A stretch of 11,985 nt of DNA, from positions 1-11,985 of the forward strand of contig JBDHWF010000117.1 in assembly GCA_039810045.1 (NCBI GenBank). Reading direction: 5' to 3'. The DNA comes from CADCWN01 sp039810045. GTDB taxonomy: Bacteria; Chloroflexota; Chloroflexia; Thermomicrobiales; CADCWN01. Shown piece after piece: positions 1-6,467 of this stretch; the stretch's first letter is position 1; every line of letters starts with the position of its first letter. A model generated the notes under the pieces. It saw only the letters and a program-made list of their open reading frames with translations. It made no database searches and was not told the DNA's origin. Both the position numbers and the translations under genes were made by a program.

Positions 1-576
1 CATATTCCACCGCTTGATATGGTCAAAGTACGCGCCCGGATTGCCCAGAGTGGGACGCGGTTGTTGGGGCCAAACTGTCCGGGCCTGATTACGCCAGGAC
101 AGGCGAAAGTTGGCATCATGCCTGGGTTTATCCATCAACCCGGGCGCGTGGGCGTTGTCTCGCGCTCTGGCACCCTGACCTACGAAGTAGTCTACGCCCT
201 GACGCAAATCGGTCTGGGGCAATCTACTGCAGTCGGGATTGGTGGCGATCCCGTCAACGGCACGTCGTTTATCGATGTGCTGCGCCTGTTCCAGGACGAC
301 CCAGAGACCGACGCGATTGCGATGATCGGGGAGATTGGCGGTACTGACGAGGAGGCAGCGGCGGCCTTCATTCGCGACAACGTGACGAAGCCTGTCGTCG
401 GCTTTATCGCTGGGCAGACTGCCCCGCCAGGGAAGCGGATGGGCCACGCTGGGGCGATCATTTCCGGCGGTACAGGCACAGCGGCAGAGAAGATCGCCGC
501 GATGTCTGCCGCTGGTGTAACGATGTCTGAGAGCGCGGCAGGAATCGCGACGATTATCAAGGAGATTCTCGGATAG
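1..576 (+). CDS. sucD: Succinyl-CoA synthetase (ligase) alpha subunit, 3' part
   Basis: This is the C-terminal part of the alpha subunit of the TCA-cycle enzyme that interconverts succinyl-CoA and succinate with nucleotide triphosphate formation; it works as a complex with SucB (ADP/GDP-forming subunit) in the cytoplasm. The reading frame is open from base 1, so the 5' end lies outside the window; about 192 of the usual ~290-300 residues are visible. Seen: the LLGPNCPG and GIMPG segments, the SRSGTLTYE phosphate-binding loop, VGIGGDP, GEIGG, and the GKRMGHAGAI segment whose His (codon 445-447) is the residue phosphorylated during catalysis in this family. The C-terminus (ATIIKEILG) ends where the family normally ends. 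The stop is 4 bp from the stop of a converging gene, and two stem-loops follow (586-607, 621-658). sucB would be expected just upstream, which cannot be checked here. Identification is secure. Confidence 0.96.
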   Translation, partial: HIPPLDMVKVRARIAQSGTRLLGPNCPGLITPGQAKVGIMPGFIHQPGRVGVVSRSGTLTYEVVYALTQIGLGQSTAVGIGGDPVNGTSFIDVLRLFQDDPETDAIAMIGEIGGTDEEAAAAFIRDNVTKPVVGFIAGQTAPPGKRMGHAGAIISGGTGTAAEKIAAMSAAGVTMSESAAGIATIIKEILG

Positions 577-580
577 ATCA

Positions 581-1738
581 CTATGGCAGCGGCAGGTTCT
601 CCGCTGCAGGTTGTTCTCCTGGAACGCCCGCTGTGCTTGTGGGAGCAGCGGGCGTTCCGCTTGCCAGCAACGTCTGTATAGCAGCAGACAACTCGCTGAG
701 CGAGCGGATCAGCAGATCAGCCGATTGTTCGAGCATCAGGTTGCGATTTTCGGGGTCGCGTGAGGCCGCGACCCAGCGCGTCGCCCCTGAGTAGTAGAGG
801 ATCACCTGGCGGTCGAACCCCCGCGCTAGCCCCTGTAAGGCGGCACTCCCCGCGTCCATATCGGCACCATCGCCCAGTGTGACGACGATGTCTGCCCCCA
901 GCGTGGCGGCAATGTCGGCGGCGATCGCCTGATCAAGGGCGCGGTTGGGATCGCAGTAGCGTTCAGCAATGGTGACAGTGCAGGGCAGATTCGCTGCGGC
1001 GATTTGGTGCTGTGCTTCCGCAACCAGTAGCCGCTGCCACTCATACAACCCACCACCAAACTCCAGATGGACTCGTGGAAGATCGCCTGGTGGCAGGGGC
1101 GCAGGGAGTGGATGGATGAACTGTTCTGGGGAGCGGACTAACCCACTCCCAGCGTCGGCAACGCGCTCTTGCAGGGAGGTGATCCCGGCATCCTGGGCGC
1201 GGCGGTAGAGTCGCCGACGGTCGCCCTGCCCTGGTGGCAACAGGCTGGCCTCTTTGAGAATTGCGGGGGCGAGGGTGCAAATGATCGGGTCGAGTGGGTA
1301 GATCCATCCCCAGGGGTCGTAGCGATAATCAATGAAGTCATTGACGATTGGCATGATCGGGCGCTGTAGCGCGGCGGCATAGCCCACCTCAAAGCAGACA
1401 CCACTATCTTTCTGGGGGTCGTTTAGCAACGCGACGACAGCATAGCTTTGGCGAATGGCGCTGGTGTCGAGTTGGTAGATCTGGGCTGTGATGATTGCGG
1501 TATCTGTTTCAGTAGGATCGACTGCCTCATTACTATCGCGAAAGGGCAGAAAGGCGAGGTTGCCGCCAGAACGTAAGCCCTGACTGGCGAGACCCCGCCG
1601 TAAGCCGCGCACCAGGGCTTCCTCAACGGCAGCGCTGAGCATGCGCCCAGCATATTCAAAGAGTTTGGTCGCGACGTAGACGGGCGCACGACCTTCTGCC
1701 AGGGCGACAGGATCTGGGGTTGGCAAGATTGTGGACAC
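581..1738 (-). CDS. Tandem nucleoside 2-deoxyribosyltransferase-like protein (second domain degenerate)
   Basis: This is a 385-residue soluble protein without signal peptide or membrane segment. Residues ~18-135 read as a nucleoside 2-deoxyribosyltransferase (NDT, PF05014-type) domain: PVYVATKLF at 19-27 with Tyr21, the VVALLNDPQ strand at 101-109, then D111-S-G...E117 in DSGVCFEVGYA. In NDT enzymes this D-x-G...E pattern with six-residue spacing carries the nucleophilic Glu. Residues ~222-345 repeat the layout: RVHLEFGG at 222-229, DIVVTLGDG at 283-291, D295-A-G at the matching place, but Leu301 where Glu is expected and His224 instead of Tyr. A linker (136-220) and a Pro/Ala/Thr-rich tail (360-385) complete it. 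The start is GTG: an in-frame TAA lies two codons upstream and GGAG sits 8 bases before it. The enzyme could cleave or transfer deoxyribose/ribose from nucleosides or nucleotides, or act as a nucleotide sensor; the substrate is unknown. Domain assignment is by eye from motifs; the second domain is less certain than the first. Confidence 0.8.
   Translation of the reverse strand: MSTILPTPDPVALAEGRAPVYVATKLFEYAGRMLSAAVEEALVRGLRRGLASQGLRSGGNLAFLPFRDSNEAVDPTETDTAIITAQIYQLDTSAIRQSYAVVALLNDPQKDSGVCFEVGYAAALQRPIMPIVNDFIDYRYDPWGWIYPLDPIICTLAPAILKEASLLPPGQGDRRRLYRRAQDAGITSLQERVADAGSGLVRSPEQFIHPLPAPLPPGDLPRVHLEFGGGLYEWQRLLVAEAQHQIAAANLPCTVTIAERYCDPNRALDQAIAADIAATLGADIVVTLGDGADMDAGSAALQGLARGFDRQVILYYSGATRWVAASRDPENRNLMLEQSADLLIRSLSELSAAIQTLLASGTPAAPTSTAGVPGEQPAAENLPLP
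586..607. repeat. Small stem-loop at the sucD convergent junction
   Basis: A perfect 7-bp inverted repeat (GCAGCGG at 586-592, CCGCTGC at 601-607) with an 8-base loop. It begins 10 bases after the sucD stop and lies in the last codons of the converging NDT-like gene. On the plus strand it is followed by a moderately T-rich stretch (TTGTTCT), so it may contribute to ending sucD transcripts. Weak on its own; it stands next to the stronger stem at 621-658. Confidence 0.4.
621..658. terminator. 13-bp perfect stem-loop, candidate bidirectional transcript end for sucD and the NDT-like gene
   Basis: GGAACGCCCGCTG (621-633) pairs perfectly with CAGCGGGCGTTCC (646-658) around a 12-base loop. It lies 45 bases past the sucD stop and inside the reading frame of the converging gene, in codons ~361-373, which encode the low-complexity C-terminal tail. 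Neither side has a clear T-run, so a classical intrinsic terminator is not proven; a 3'-end-stabilising or Rho-assisted structure is equally possible. Confidence 0.45.
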
Positions 1739-1830
1739 GAATTATGCTCCATAGTTGCGGTATACAAAACCCAGGACGGGTAACGCTGTGCGACGAAAAC
1801 ATTGCGCGGATCGAACACGAGTCAGCGGTG

Positions 1831-1836
1831 ATTATA
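1831..1836 (-). promoter_or_regulatory. Possible -10 box for the NDT-like gene
   Basis: Read on the minus strand the bases are TATAAT, a perfect -10 hexamer, about 93 bases before the GTG start of the NDT-like gene and just past the hairpin that follows the ferredoxin gene. No convincing -35 hexamer is found at 16-18 bases spacing, so this is tentative. Confidence 0.3.
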
Positions 1837-1863
1837 GCCTGGATGAGGTAGATAGTTATTGGT

Positions 1864-1914
1864 AATTAGCCCTGCCGCGCCATCAGTGCTGATACTAATG
1901 GCGCGGCAGTAATT
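1864..1914 (-). terminator. Terminator-like hairpin downstream of the ferredoxin gene
   Basis: The core is a perfect 12-bp GC-rich stem (1872-1883 with 1898-1909). It continues inward after one mismatch by 3 bp (1885-1887 with 1894-1896) and outward after a 3-base bulge by 5 bp (1864-1868 with 1910-1914). It starts 30 bases after the ferredoxin stop in the direction of transcription. The minus-strand sequence beyond it is A/T-rich (AATTACCAATAACT) but has no uninterrupted T-run. It probably separates ferredoxin transcription from the NDT-like gene downstream. Confidence 0.55.
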
Positions 1915-1943
1915 GGTGCTGCCGATGCGGGCAAGTGTCGATG

Positions 1944-2384
1944 TTAGTCGGTAGGAATTTTATCATCTGGGCGGGGGCCCGCGTCACTCAGGTCGGTTTC
2001 GCTCAGGCGGCGCAAGACCTGCACTTTGAGTGGCGTTTCAACGAGAACCTGGCAGGATAACCGCGTATGCGGCCCAAGGTCTTTCTCGCGAGCGAGGCGT
2101 TCTTTTTCCTGAGGAGTCATGGCTCCAGCGTCGCCTTCGACTATTTCAACGCGACAGGTTGTACAGCGGGCGTGTCCACCACAACGATGCAGAATATCGA
2201 TTCCGGCATCTTCGATTGCTAGTACAAGGCGTTGGCCTTTTTCGGCCTCAAACGTCTTCAAGCCAACTGCTTCAACCTTTACCATTGTGTGCGTACCTTT
2301 CGCTATGCTCGTCATTACCTGATCAGGCCCAATCGCCTGACCGGGTCCCATTGTACCGTAGTTTTCGGGGGAGATTGACAGCAC
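1944..2384 (-). CDS. [2Fe-2S] ferredoxin
   Basis: This is a 146-residue small electron carrier with a 2Fe-2S beta-grasp domain. Seen: Cys68, Cys74, Cys77 (in CGGHARCTTC) and Cys111 (in RLSCQ), giving C-X5-C-X2-C-X33-C. Known: CX5CX2C spacing is that of the adrenodoxin/bacterial type rather than the plant CX4CX2C type; the CGG..C..C plus RLSCQ pattern is typical of bacterial 2Fe-2S domains. The GTG start at 2384 is preceded by AGGAG with 9 bases spacing and gives an N-terminal extension of ~33 residues before the normal ferredoxin beginning (MVKVEAVG). Starts at residue 24 or 34 (ATG) would remove the extension but have poorer ribosome sites. The C-terminal ~20 residues are acidic. No partner reductase or oxygenase is adjacent, so its redox partner is unknown. 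It is transcribed away from the liv operon across an 87-bp gap. Confidence 0.9.
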   Translation of the reverse strand: MLSISPENYGTMGPGQAIGPDQVMTSIAKGTHTMVKVEAVGLKTFEAEKGQRLVLAIEDAGIDILHRCGGHARCTTCRVEIVEGDAGAMTPQEKERLAREKDLGPHTRLSCQVLVETPLKVQVLRRLSETDLSDAGPRPDDKIPTD

Positions 2385-2403
2385 TATTGCTGACTCCTAG
2401 AAT
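2375..2403 (+). promoter_or_regulatory. Sigma70-type promoter of the liv operon
   Basis: TTGACA (2375-2380) is a perfect -35 hexamer, followed after exactly 17 bases by TAGAAT (2398-2403), a 5/6 match to TATAAT. Transcription would start near 2410, about 60 bases before livK. The -35 box lies inside the first codons of the divergent ferredoxin gene. A short palindrome, GCATGATGC (2417-2425), lies just after the expected start point and could be an operator half-site, but this is speculative. Confidence 0.65.
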
Positions 2404-2471
2404 TACTATTCTCTGAGCATGATGCATTTGGACAGGAGAGCGGCGCAGTGCGTCGGAAAGGTGGAGGGACG

Positions 2472-3767
2472 ATGATTCGACGTACCCGATGGCTGGGGCA
2501 GGCAATTTGGGCCTTGATCCTGATCCTCGTATTAGCGGCTTGTGGCACTGCCACCACACCGACCGCCGCCCCAGCGGCGTCGCAGGCGGCATCAGCCGCA
2601 CCACGCACTTCGGCAGCGCCAAGCGCCAGCGCAGCAGCCAGTGCTGCCCCATCGGCGAGTGCAGCCGCGAGTAGCGGAGCTACACCAGCGGCGAGCGGTG
2701 CTGCGGGCGGGGCGACCAAAGAAGTGAAAGTTGGCGCGATCCTCAGCCTGACTGGCGATAGTCAGATCTATGGCAATCCACAGAAGCAGGCGATTCAACT
2801 AGCGATTGATGAGATTAATGCCAGTGGCTCCATTCCTGGGATCAAACTCGTGCCAATCTTTGAGGATGATGCTGGGACGAAAGACAAAGGGATTACGGCG
2901 GTCGAGAAGCTGATCAAGACTGACAATGTGACGGCGATTATTGGGCCAACGCTCAGTAATACCGCCCTGGCAGTCTTCCCCGTTGCCCAGCAGAATGGCG
3001 TGCCAGCGCTCGGTGTCTCGACCACGGCTAACGGGATTGTCGAAATTGGCGACTATATCTTCCGCGATTCGTTGGCCGAGGCCCAGGTGATCCCCGTCAC
3101 GATTAAGTCGGCTAAAGAGAAGCTGGGTTTGAAGAAGGTCGCGATCATTTACGGGGTCGATAATGCCTTCACTAAAGCGGGCTATGATGTTTTCAAAAAA
3201 GCCTGTGATGATAACGGCCTGCAAATCACCTCTACGCAAACGTACAGCGCAACAGACACCGATTATTCGGCCCAGTTGACGGCGATTAAGGGAACGAACC
3301 CTGACGCGATCATTGTCTCGGCCTTAGCCGAAGGGGCGAATATCGCCAAGCAAGCGCGAGAACTTGGGATCGATTCCAAGATCACTATCATCGGCGGGAA
3401 CGGCCTGAATTCGCCAGCATATATCAAGAACTCTGGGGCAGCGGGTGAAGGAACGATTGTTGGCGCTGCCTGGAACTCCGCGAATGATACGCCAGTGAAT
3501 CAAAAGTTCATTGCCGCGTACAAGGCGAAGTACAACGCTGATCCCGATCAGTTCGCAGCGCAGGCCTATACCGGTGTTTACATCATCGCTGAGGCGATGA
3601 AAACGGCGGGGCCAAACGTTGATCGGAAATCACTGCGGGATGCACTGGCGAATATCAAGGGGTTGGCGACGCCCCTCGGCTCCTTTAGCTTCCAGCCAAG
3701 TCGCAACGCCGAACATTCCCCAGTGATCCAGATCGTCAAGAATGGCAAGTTCGAGGTCTTGAAGTAA
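2472..3767 (+). CDS. livK: Branched-chain amino acid-type ABC transporter substrate-binding lipoprotein
   Basis: This is the extracytoplasmic receptor of a HAAT-family importer (431 residues from ATG 2472), which binds branched-chain amino acids or related solutes and delivers them to LivHM. Seen: a basic N-terminus (RRTR), hydrophobic core, lipobox LAAC with lipid-anchored Cys24, an Ala/Ser/Pro/Thr linker (25-82), then a periplasmic-binding fold (Peripla_BP_6 type) starting VKVGAILSLTG. IIGPTLSNTALAV, ending near residue 155, is the usual ligand-lobe segment; GDYIFRD and VAIIYG mark later strands; NGKFEVLK is a typical ending. The start is ambiguous: ATG 2472 has GGAGG (2463-2467) 4 bases away, while an in-frame GTG at 2448 has AGGAG (2434-2438) 9 bases away and would add 8 residues. 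I prefer the ATG because it gives the more compact signal peptide. It is the first gene of the operon; a 93-bp gap with a long stem-loop separates it from livH. Exact substrate cannot be read from sequence. Confidence 0.95.
   Translation: MIRRTRWLGQAIWALILILVLAACGTATTPTAAPAASQAASAAPRTSAAPSASAAASAAPSASAAASSGATPAASGAAGGATKEVKVGAILSLTGDSQIYGNPQKQAIQLAIDEINASGSIPGIKLVPIFEDDAGTKDKGITAVEKLIKTDNVTAIIGPTLSNTALAVFPVAQQNGVPALGVSTTANGIVEIGDYIFRDSLAEAQVIPVTIKSAKEKLGLKKVAIIYGVDNAFTKAGYDVFKKACDDNGLQITSTQTYSATDTDYSAQLTAIKGTNPDAIIVSALAEGANIAKQARELGIDSKITIIGGNGLNSPAYIKNSGAAGEGTIVGAAWNSANDTPVNQKFIAAYKAKYNADPDQFAAQAYTGVYIIAEAMKTAGPNVDRKSLRDALANIKGLATPLGSFSFQPSRNAEHSPVIQIVKNGKFEVLK
2590..2715 (+). repeat. Low-complexity Ala/Ser/Pro linker coding region in livK
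   Basis: About 42 codons made almost only of Ala, Ser, Pro, Thr and Gly, containing a near-duplicate of a SASAAAS block (residues ~51-57 and ~61-67). It joins the lipid-anchored Cys to the binding domain. The DNA uses mixed codons, so the repeat is maintained more at the protein than at the nucleotide level. Such linkers are common in lipoproteins of Gram-positive-like or monoderm envelopes. Confidence 0.6.
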
Positions 3768-3773
3768 GCAACC

Positions 3774-3840
3774 GTAGGCCGCGCAACTCCTGTCGCAGTG
3801 GATCTGCTCAGTCCATTGTGCAGGGGCTTGCGCGGTCTGC
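3774..3840 (+). promoter_or_regulatory. Long intercistronic stem-loop between livK and livH
   Basis: Bases 3774-3803 pair with 3811-3840 to give 29 base pairs: 13 (3774-3786/3828-3840), a single C bulge at 3827, 6 (3787-3792/3821-3826), a single T bulge at 3793, then 10 (3794-3803/3811-3820), closed by a 7-base loop (3804-3810). Six of the pairs are G-U. It begins 6 bases after the livK stop and ends 20 bases before the livH ATG. There is no T-run after it, so it is not a classical terminator; a 3'-protecting structure or RNase III-type processing site that lets livK be made in excess over the permeases is the likeliest role (inference). Confidence 0.7.
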
Positions 3841-3860
3841 ATTGGTGGAGCAACAGGGCC

Positions 3861-4790
3861 ATGCCTGATATTAACTGGTCGCAGCAGATCCTCAATGGCC
3901 TGTTTGCTGGCAGTGCCTACGCCCTCTTTGCGGTGGGCTATACGCTGATTTTTGGCGTACTCGATATTCTCAATCTTGCCCATCAAGCAATCTATATGCT
4001 GGGGGCATTTTGCGCGTTGGTTTTGGTTACTGGCAATGTTGCCGGACTCGGCCCGCTTCCTGGTGGTGTCAAACTTCCGTTCTGGCTTGCAACAATCTTG
4101 GCGATGCTGGTCGCTGGGTTGTTGGGGATAGTGCTTGATCGGATCGCCTTCGCCCCACTCCGCGGTCGCCCCGACACACACTTTTCGGGGATGATCAGTA
4201 GTATCGCGATGGCCCTGATCTTCGAGGCGTTGGCGACCTGGTTCTTCTTGCCACAGCGCTCGCAGTTCCCCCTTGGCACGATTCCGGGCGGGGCGATCAC
4301 GATTGGGCAAGGGGCGCTCTCCTACAGCCGCCTGTTGGTGATTGTCGCCGCCCTGGTGCTGGTTGTTTTGCTGACTGCCCTGCTCCGTTTTACGAAGCTA
4401 GGAAAAGCGATTCGCGCGGTGGCGGAGAACCCGAAGGCGGCGCGGCTATTGGGGATCAACGTTGAGGCAATCTATTCATTCAGCTTTTTTCTCTCCTCCG
4501 CCCTTGGGGGGGCGGCAGGGATTTTTTATGGGCTGGCGATCAGTCGCCTCGACCCAACAATGGGCCGAACGGTTGAATTGAAAGGACTGGCGGTGATCAT
4601 CCTCGGCGGGATGGGGTCAGTGCCAGGGGCCGTGCTTGGTGGCTATCTGCTGGGGTTGACCGAGGTGCTGAGTGTGGCGTTGACGAATACCTCGAATTAC
4701 CGTGACGCCATCGCCTTTATCCTGCTCTTTCTCATTCTGGTGCTGCGGCCTTCTGGGCTACTTGGCGCACGCCGCGTGCGCGAAGCCTGA
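3861..4790 (+). CDS. livH: Branched-chain amino acid-type ABC transporter permease (LivH)
   Basis: This is an inner-membrane channel subunit (309 residues) that pairs with LivM and is powered by LivG/LivF. Seen: several hydrophobic helices; the N-terminal family block NGLFAGSAYALFAVGYT followed by ILNLAHQAIYMLGAF (36-50); the cytoplasmic coupling loop GKAIRAVAENPKAARLLGIN (181-200), which contacts the ATPases; and the Gly-rich IILGGMGSVPGAVLGG segment (246-261) characteristic of LivH/LivM. Length matches the family. The ATG at 3861 is chosen because the protein then begins a few residues before the conserved block, and GGAG (3847-3850) lies 10 bases upstream. An in-frame GTG at 3798 would put its first codons inside the long stem-loop and add 21 unconserved residues, so it is rejected. 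livM follows after 16 bp. Confidence 0.95.
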   Translation: MPDINWSQQILNGLFAGSAYALFAVGYTLIFGVLDILNLAHQAIYMLGAFCALVLVTGNVAGLGPLPGGVKLPFWLATILAMLVAGLLGIVLDRIAFAPLRGRPDTHFSGMISSIAMALIFEALATWFFLPQRSQFPLGTIPGGAITIGQGALSYSRLLVIVAALVLVVLLTALLRFTKLGKAIRAVAENPKAARLLGINVEAIYSFSFFLSSALGGAAGIFYGLAISRLDPTMGRTVELKGLAVIILGGMGSVPGAVLGGYLLGLTEVLSVALTNTSNYRDAIAFILLFLILVLRPSGLLGARRVREA

Positions 4791-4806
4791 ACGACTGGGA
4801 GGGCTG

Positions 4807-5697
4807 ATGTTCGGCGAGAGTGTACGTAATCTGATGGCGATCAACGCGTTGCTAGCGTTGAGTGTCTATCTGACGTTGGCCTGTGGGCAACTCTCGCTGG
4901 CGAATGCCGCCTTTATGGGGATTGGGGCGTACGTTGGCACCGTCCTGACGCTTCAGGCGGGTTGGCCGTTCTGGGCGGTCGTCCTCGCGGCGGTGTTGGT
5001 GCCGATGGTGGTAGCGGTCATCGTTGGCCTGCCCACTCTGCGGCTGCGTGGGGTCTTTCTCGCCATTGCCACCTTGGGATTAGGCGAAGTGCTGCGGGTG
5101 ATTATCATCAACCTGGGGGCGACAGGCGGGGCTGAAGGGATCAGCCAGATCCCGGTGAAAACGCAAGGCTGGCATCTGATCCTGGCCTTGCTGGTCGCGC
5201 TGTATCTGACCTGGCGGTTGCGTGGCTCGCGGATGGGCTATGCGTTTGAGGCGATTCGCGAAGATGAGACAGTGGCCCGTACGTTGGGGATCAACACTAC
5301 TGGCTATAAGCTGATCGCGTTTGTGCTCAGTGCTGCCCTGGCGGGATTAGCGGGCGTCCTCAAAGCCCATCTGCTTCACGCCATCACGCCCGGTGATTAT
5401 GGGTTTGTGCAGGCGGTCGATATGCTGACCTTCGCCGTGGTCGGCGGTAGCACGATCTTTTTCGGGCCAGTGCTGGGCGCAGTGCTGCTGACCGCCCTGC
5501 CGGAGGTGTTACGCACCGATTTCTTGCGTGATCTGACGAATCTTCAGGCTGGTTGGCAAACGCTGATGCTCAATGGTGTGATCCTGCTGTTGGTGATCCT
5601 GTTCTTGCCGAATGGCTTGACCAGCCTCTTTACTCGCCAATGGCGCCGCCCCACTCCCCTTGCCTCTGAGCAGGCAGGGGCAGAGGTGGTGACGTGA
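4807..5697 (+). CDS. livM: Branched-chain amino acid-type ABC transporter permease (LivM)
   Basis: This is the second membrane channel subunit of the HAAT importer (296 residues), partner of LivH. Seen: hydrophobic helices across most of the length; the family block GQLSLANAAFMGIGAY (27-42); LRLRGVFLAIATLGLGE (78-94); the ATPase-contacting loop with AIREDETVARTLGIN (149-163); and VVGGSTIFFGPVLGAV (211-226), the LivM counterpart of the LivH Gly-rich segment. ATG 4807 is chosen over an earlier ATG at 4702, which lies inside livH and would add 35 unconserved residues; GGAGG precedes 4807 by 4 bases. The C-terminus carries a ~20-residue hydrophilic tail after the last helix. Its TGA overlaps the GTG of livG by 4 bases, so translation is probably coupled. 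Shorter than enterobacterial LivM (~425), as is usual for forms without the N-terminal extra domain. Confidence 0.95.
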   Translation: MFGESVRNLMAINALLALSVYLTLACGQLSLANAAFMGIGAYVGTVLTLQAGWPFWAVVLAAVLVPMVVAVIVGLPTLRLRGVFLAIATLGLGEVLRVIIINLGATGGAEGISQIPVKTQGWHLILALLVALYLTWRLRGSRMGYAFEAIREDETVARTLGINTTGYKLIAFVLSAALAGLAGVLKAHLLHAITPGDYGFVQAVDMLTFAVVGGSTIFFGPVLGAVLLTALPEVLRTDFLRDLTNLQAGWQTLMLNGVILLLVILFLPNGLTSLFTRQWRRPTPLASEQAGAEVVT

Positions 5698-6467
5698 CGA
5701 ACAACCTCTTGCAAGTGGAGCAGCTAACGCGGCGATTTGGCGGGGTTGTAGCGGTGGACGACCTCTCCTTCATGGTGAACGCGGGTGAGATTGTCGGGCT
5801 GATCGGGCCGAATGGCGCGGGGAAGACCACCGTGATCAACCTGCTGACGGGCTTGCTTGCCCCCACTACGGGACAAATCACCTTTGCTGGCGCACGACTC
5901 GATACGTTGCCACCCCACCAGATTGCGCGGGCGGGCATTGCCCGCACGTATCAAAATATCCGCCTCTTTCGGGGGTTGTCAGTCCTTGATAATGTGATCG
6001 TTGGCACGCATATGCGCACCAGGGGATCGTATGCGGCGCGGCTCGTTTTTGCCCCAACGGTGCGCCAGGAGGAGGCTGCTATTCGCGAGGCGGCCCACGC
6101 GTTATTAGCGCGGGTCAATCTGCACCATCGCGCGACCATGCAGGCGACGAATTTGCCCTATGGTGAACAACGGCGGTTAGAGATTGCGCGGGCGTTGGCC
6201 GCGCAGCCCAAGCTCTTGTTGCTCGATGAGCCAGCCGCCGGGATGAATCCCGCCGAGATGGATGCGCTGATTGCGCTGATTCGTTCACTGCGCGAGGAAG
6301 GCCAGACGATCCTGATGATTGAACATAATATGCAGGTGGTGATGGGTGTTTGTGAACGACTGGTCGTCTTGAACTTTGGCCGAAAGATCGCTGAAGGAAC
6401 GCCCGCCGCGATTAGCCAGAACCGCGAGGTGATTACCGCATACCTTGGCGAGGAGGACAATGAATAG
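5694..6467 (+). CDS. livG: Branched-chain amino acid-type ABC transporter ATP-binding protein (LivG)
   Basis: This is one of the two cytoplasmic ATPases energising LivHM (257 residues). Seen in order: Walker A GPNGAGKT (38-45), Q-loop Gln87 in RTYQNIRLF, the LivG-type signature LPYGEQRRLEIARAL (154-168), Walker B LLLLDEP with catalytic Glu179 (174-180), and the switch His211 in MIEHNM. The LPYGEQ form in place of LSGGQ is normal for LivG. It starts with GTG overlapping the livM stop (GTGA at 5694-5697), with GAGGTGG just upstream, and its length matches the family. The last codons overlap a 19-codon open frame that bridges to livF. All catalytic residues are present, so it should be an active ATPase. 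Confidence 0.96.
   Translation: MTNNLLQVEQLTRRFGGVVAVDDLSFMVNAGEIVGLIGPNGAGKTTVINLLTGLLAPTTGQITFAGARLDTLPPHQIARAGIARTYQNIRLFRGLSVLDNVIVGTHMRTRGSYAARLVFAPTVRQEEAAIREAAHALLARVNLHHRATMQATNLPYGEQRRLEIARALAAQPKLLLLDEPAAGMNPAEMDALIALIRSLREEGQTILMIEHNMQVVMGVCERLVVLNFGRKIAEGTPAAISQNREVITAYLGEEDNE

Noticed and set aside
581..1738. Calling the NDT-like gene part of an anti-phage defence system
   Set aside because: NDT-like folds occur in defence contexts, but the neighbours are sucD, a ferredoxin and a transporter operon; no effector, nuclease or mobile element is nearby.
2590..2715. Ala/Ser-rich tract in livK as a CRISPR or tandem-repeat array
   Set aside because: The units are short and imperfect at DNA level and simply encode a lipoprotein linker.
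3798..3860. GTG start at 3798 giving a longer LivH
   Set aside because: The added 21 residues are not LivH-like and their codons form part of the long stem-loop; ATG 3861 matches the family N-terminus and has an upstream GGAG.
3630..4310. 226-codon open frame on the minus strand under livK and livH
   Set aside because: It is antisense to confidently identified genes and its charged, repeat-free composition is that of a shadow frame; the stem-loop at 3774-3840 explains the structure there.
4702..4806. ATG at 4702 giving a longer LivM overlapping livH
   Set aside because: The extra 35 residues look like out-of-frame translation of livH; ATG 4807 has GGAGG close upstream and the correct family beginning.
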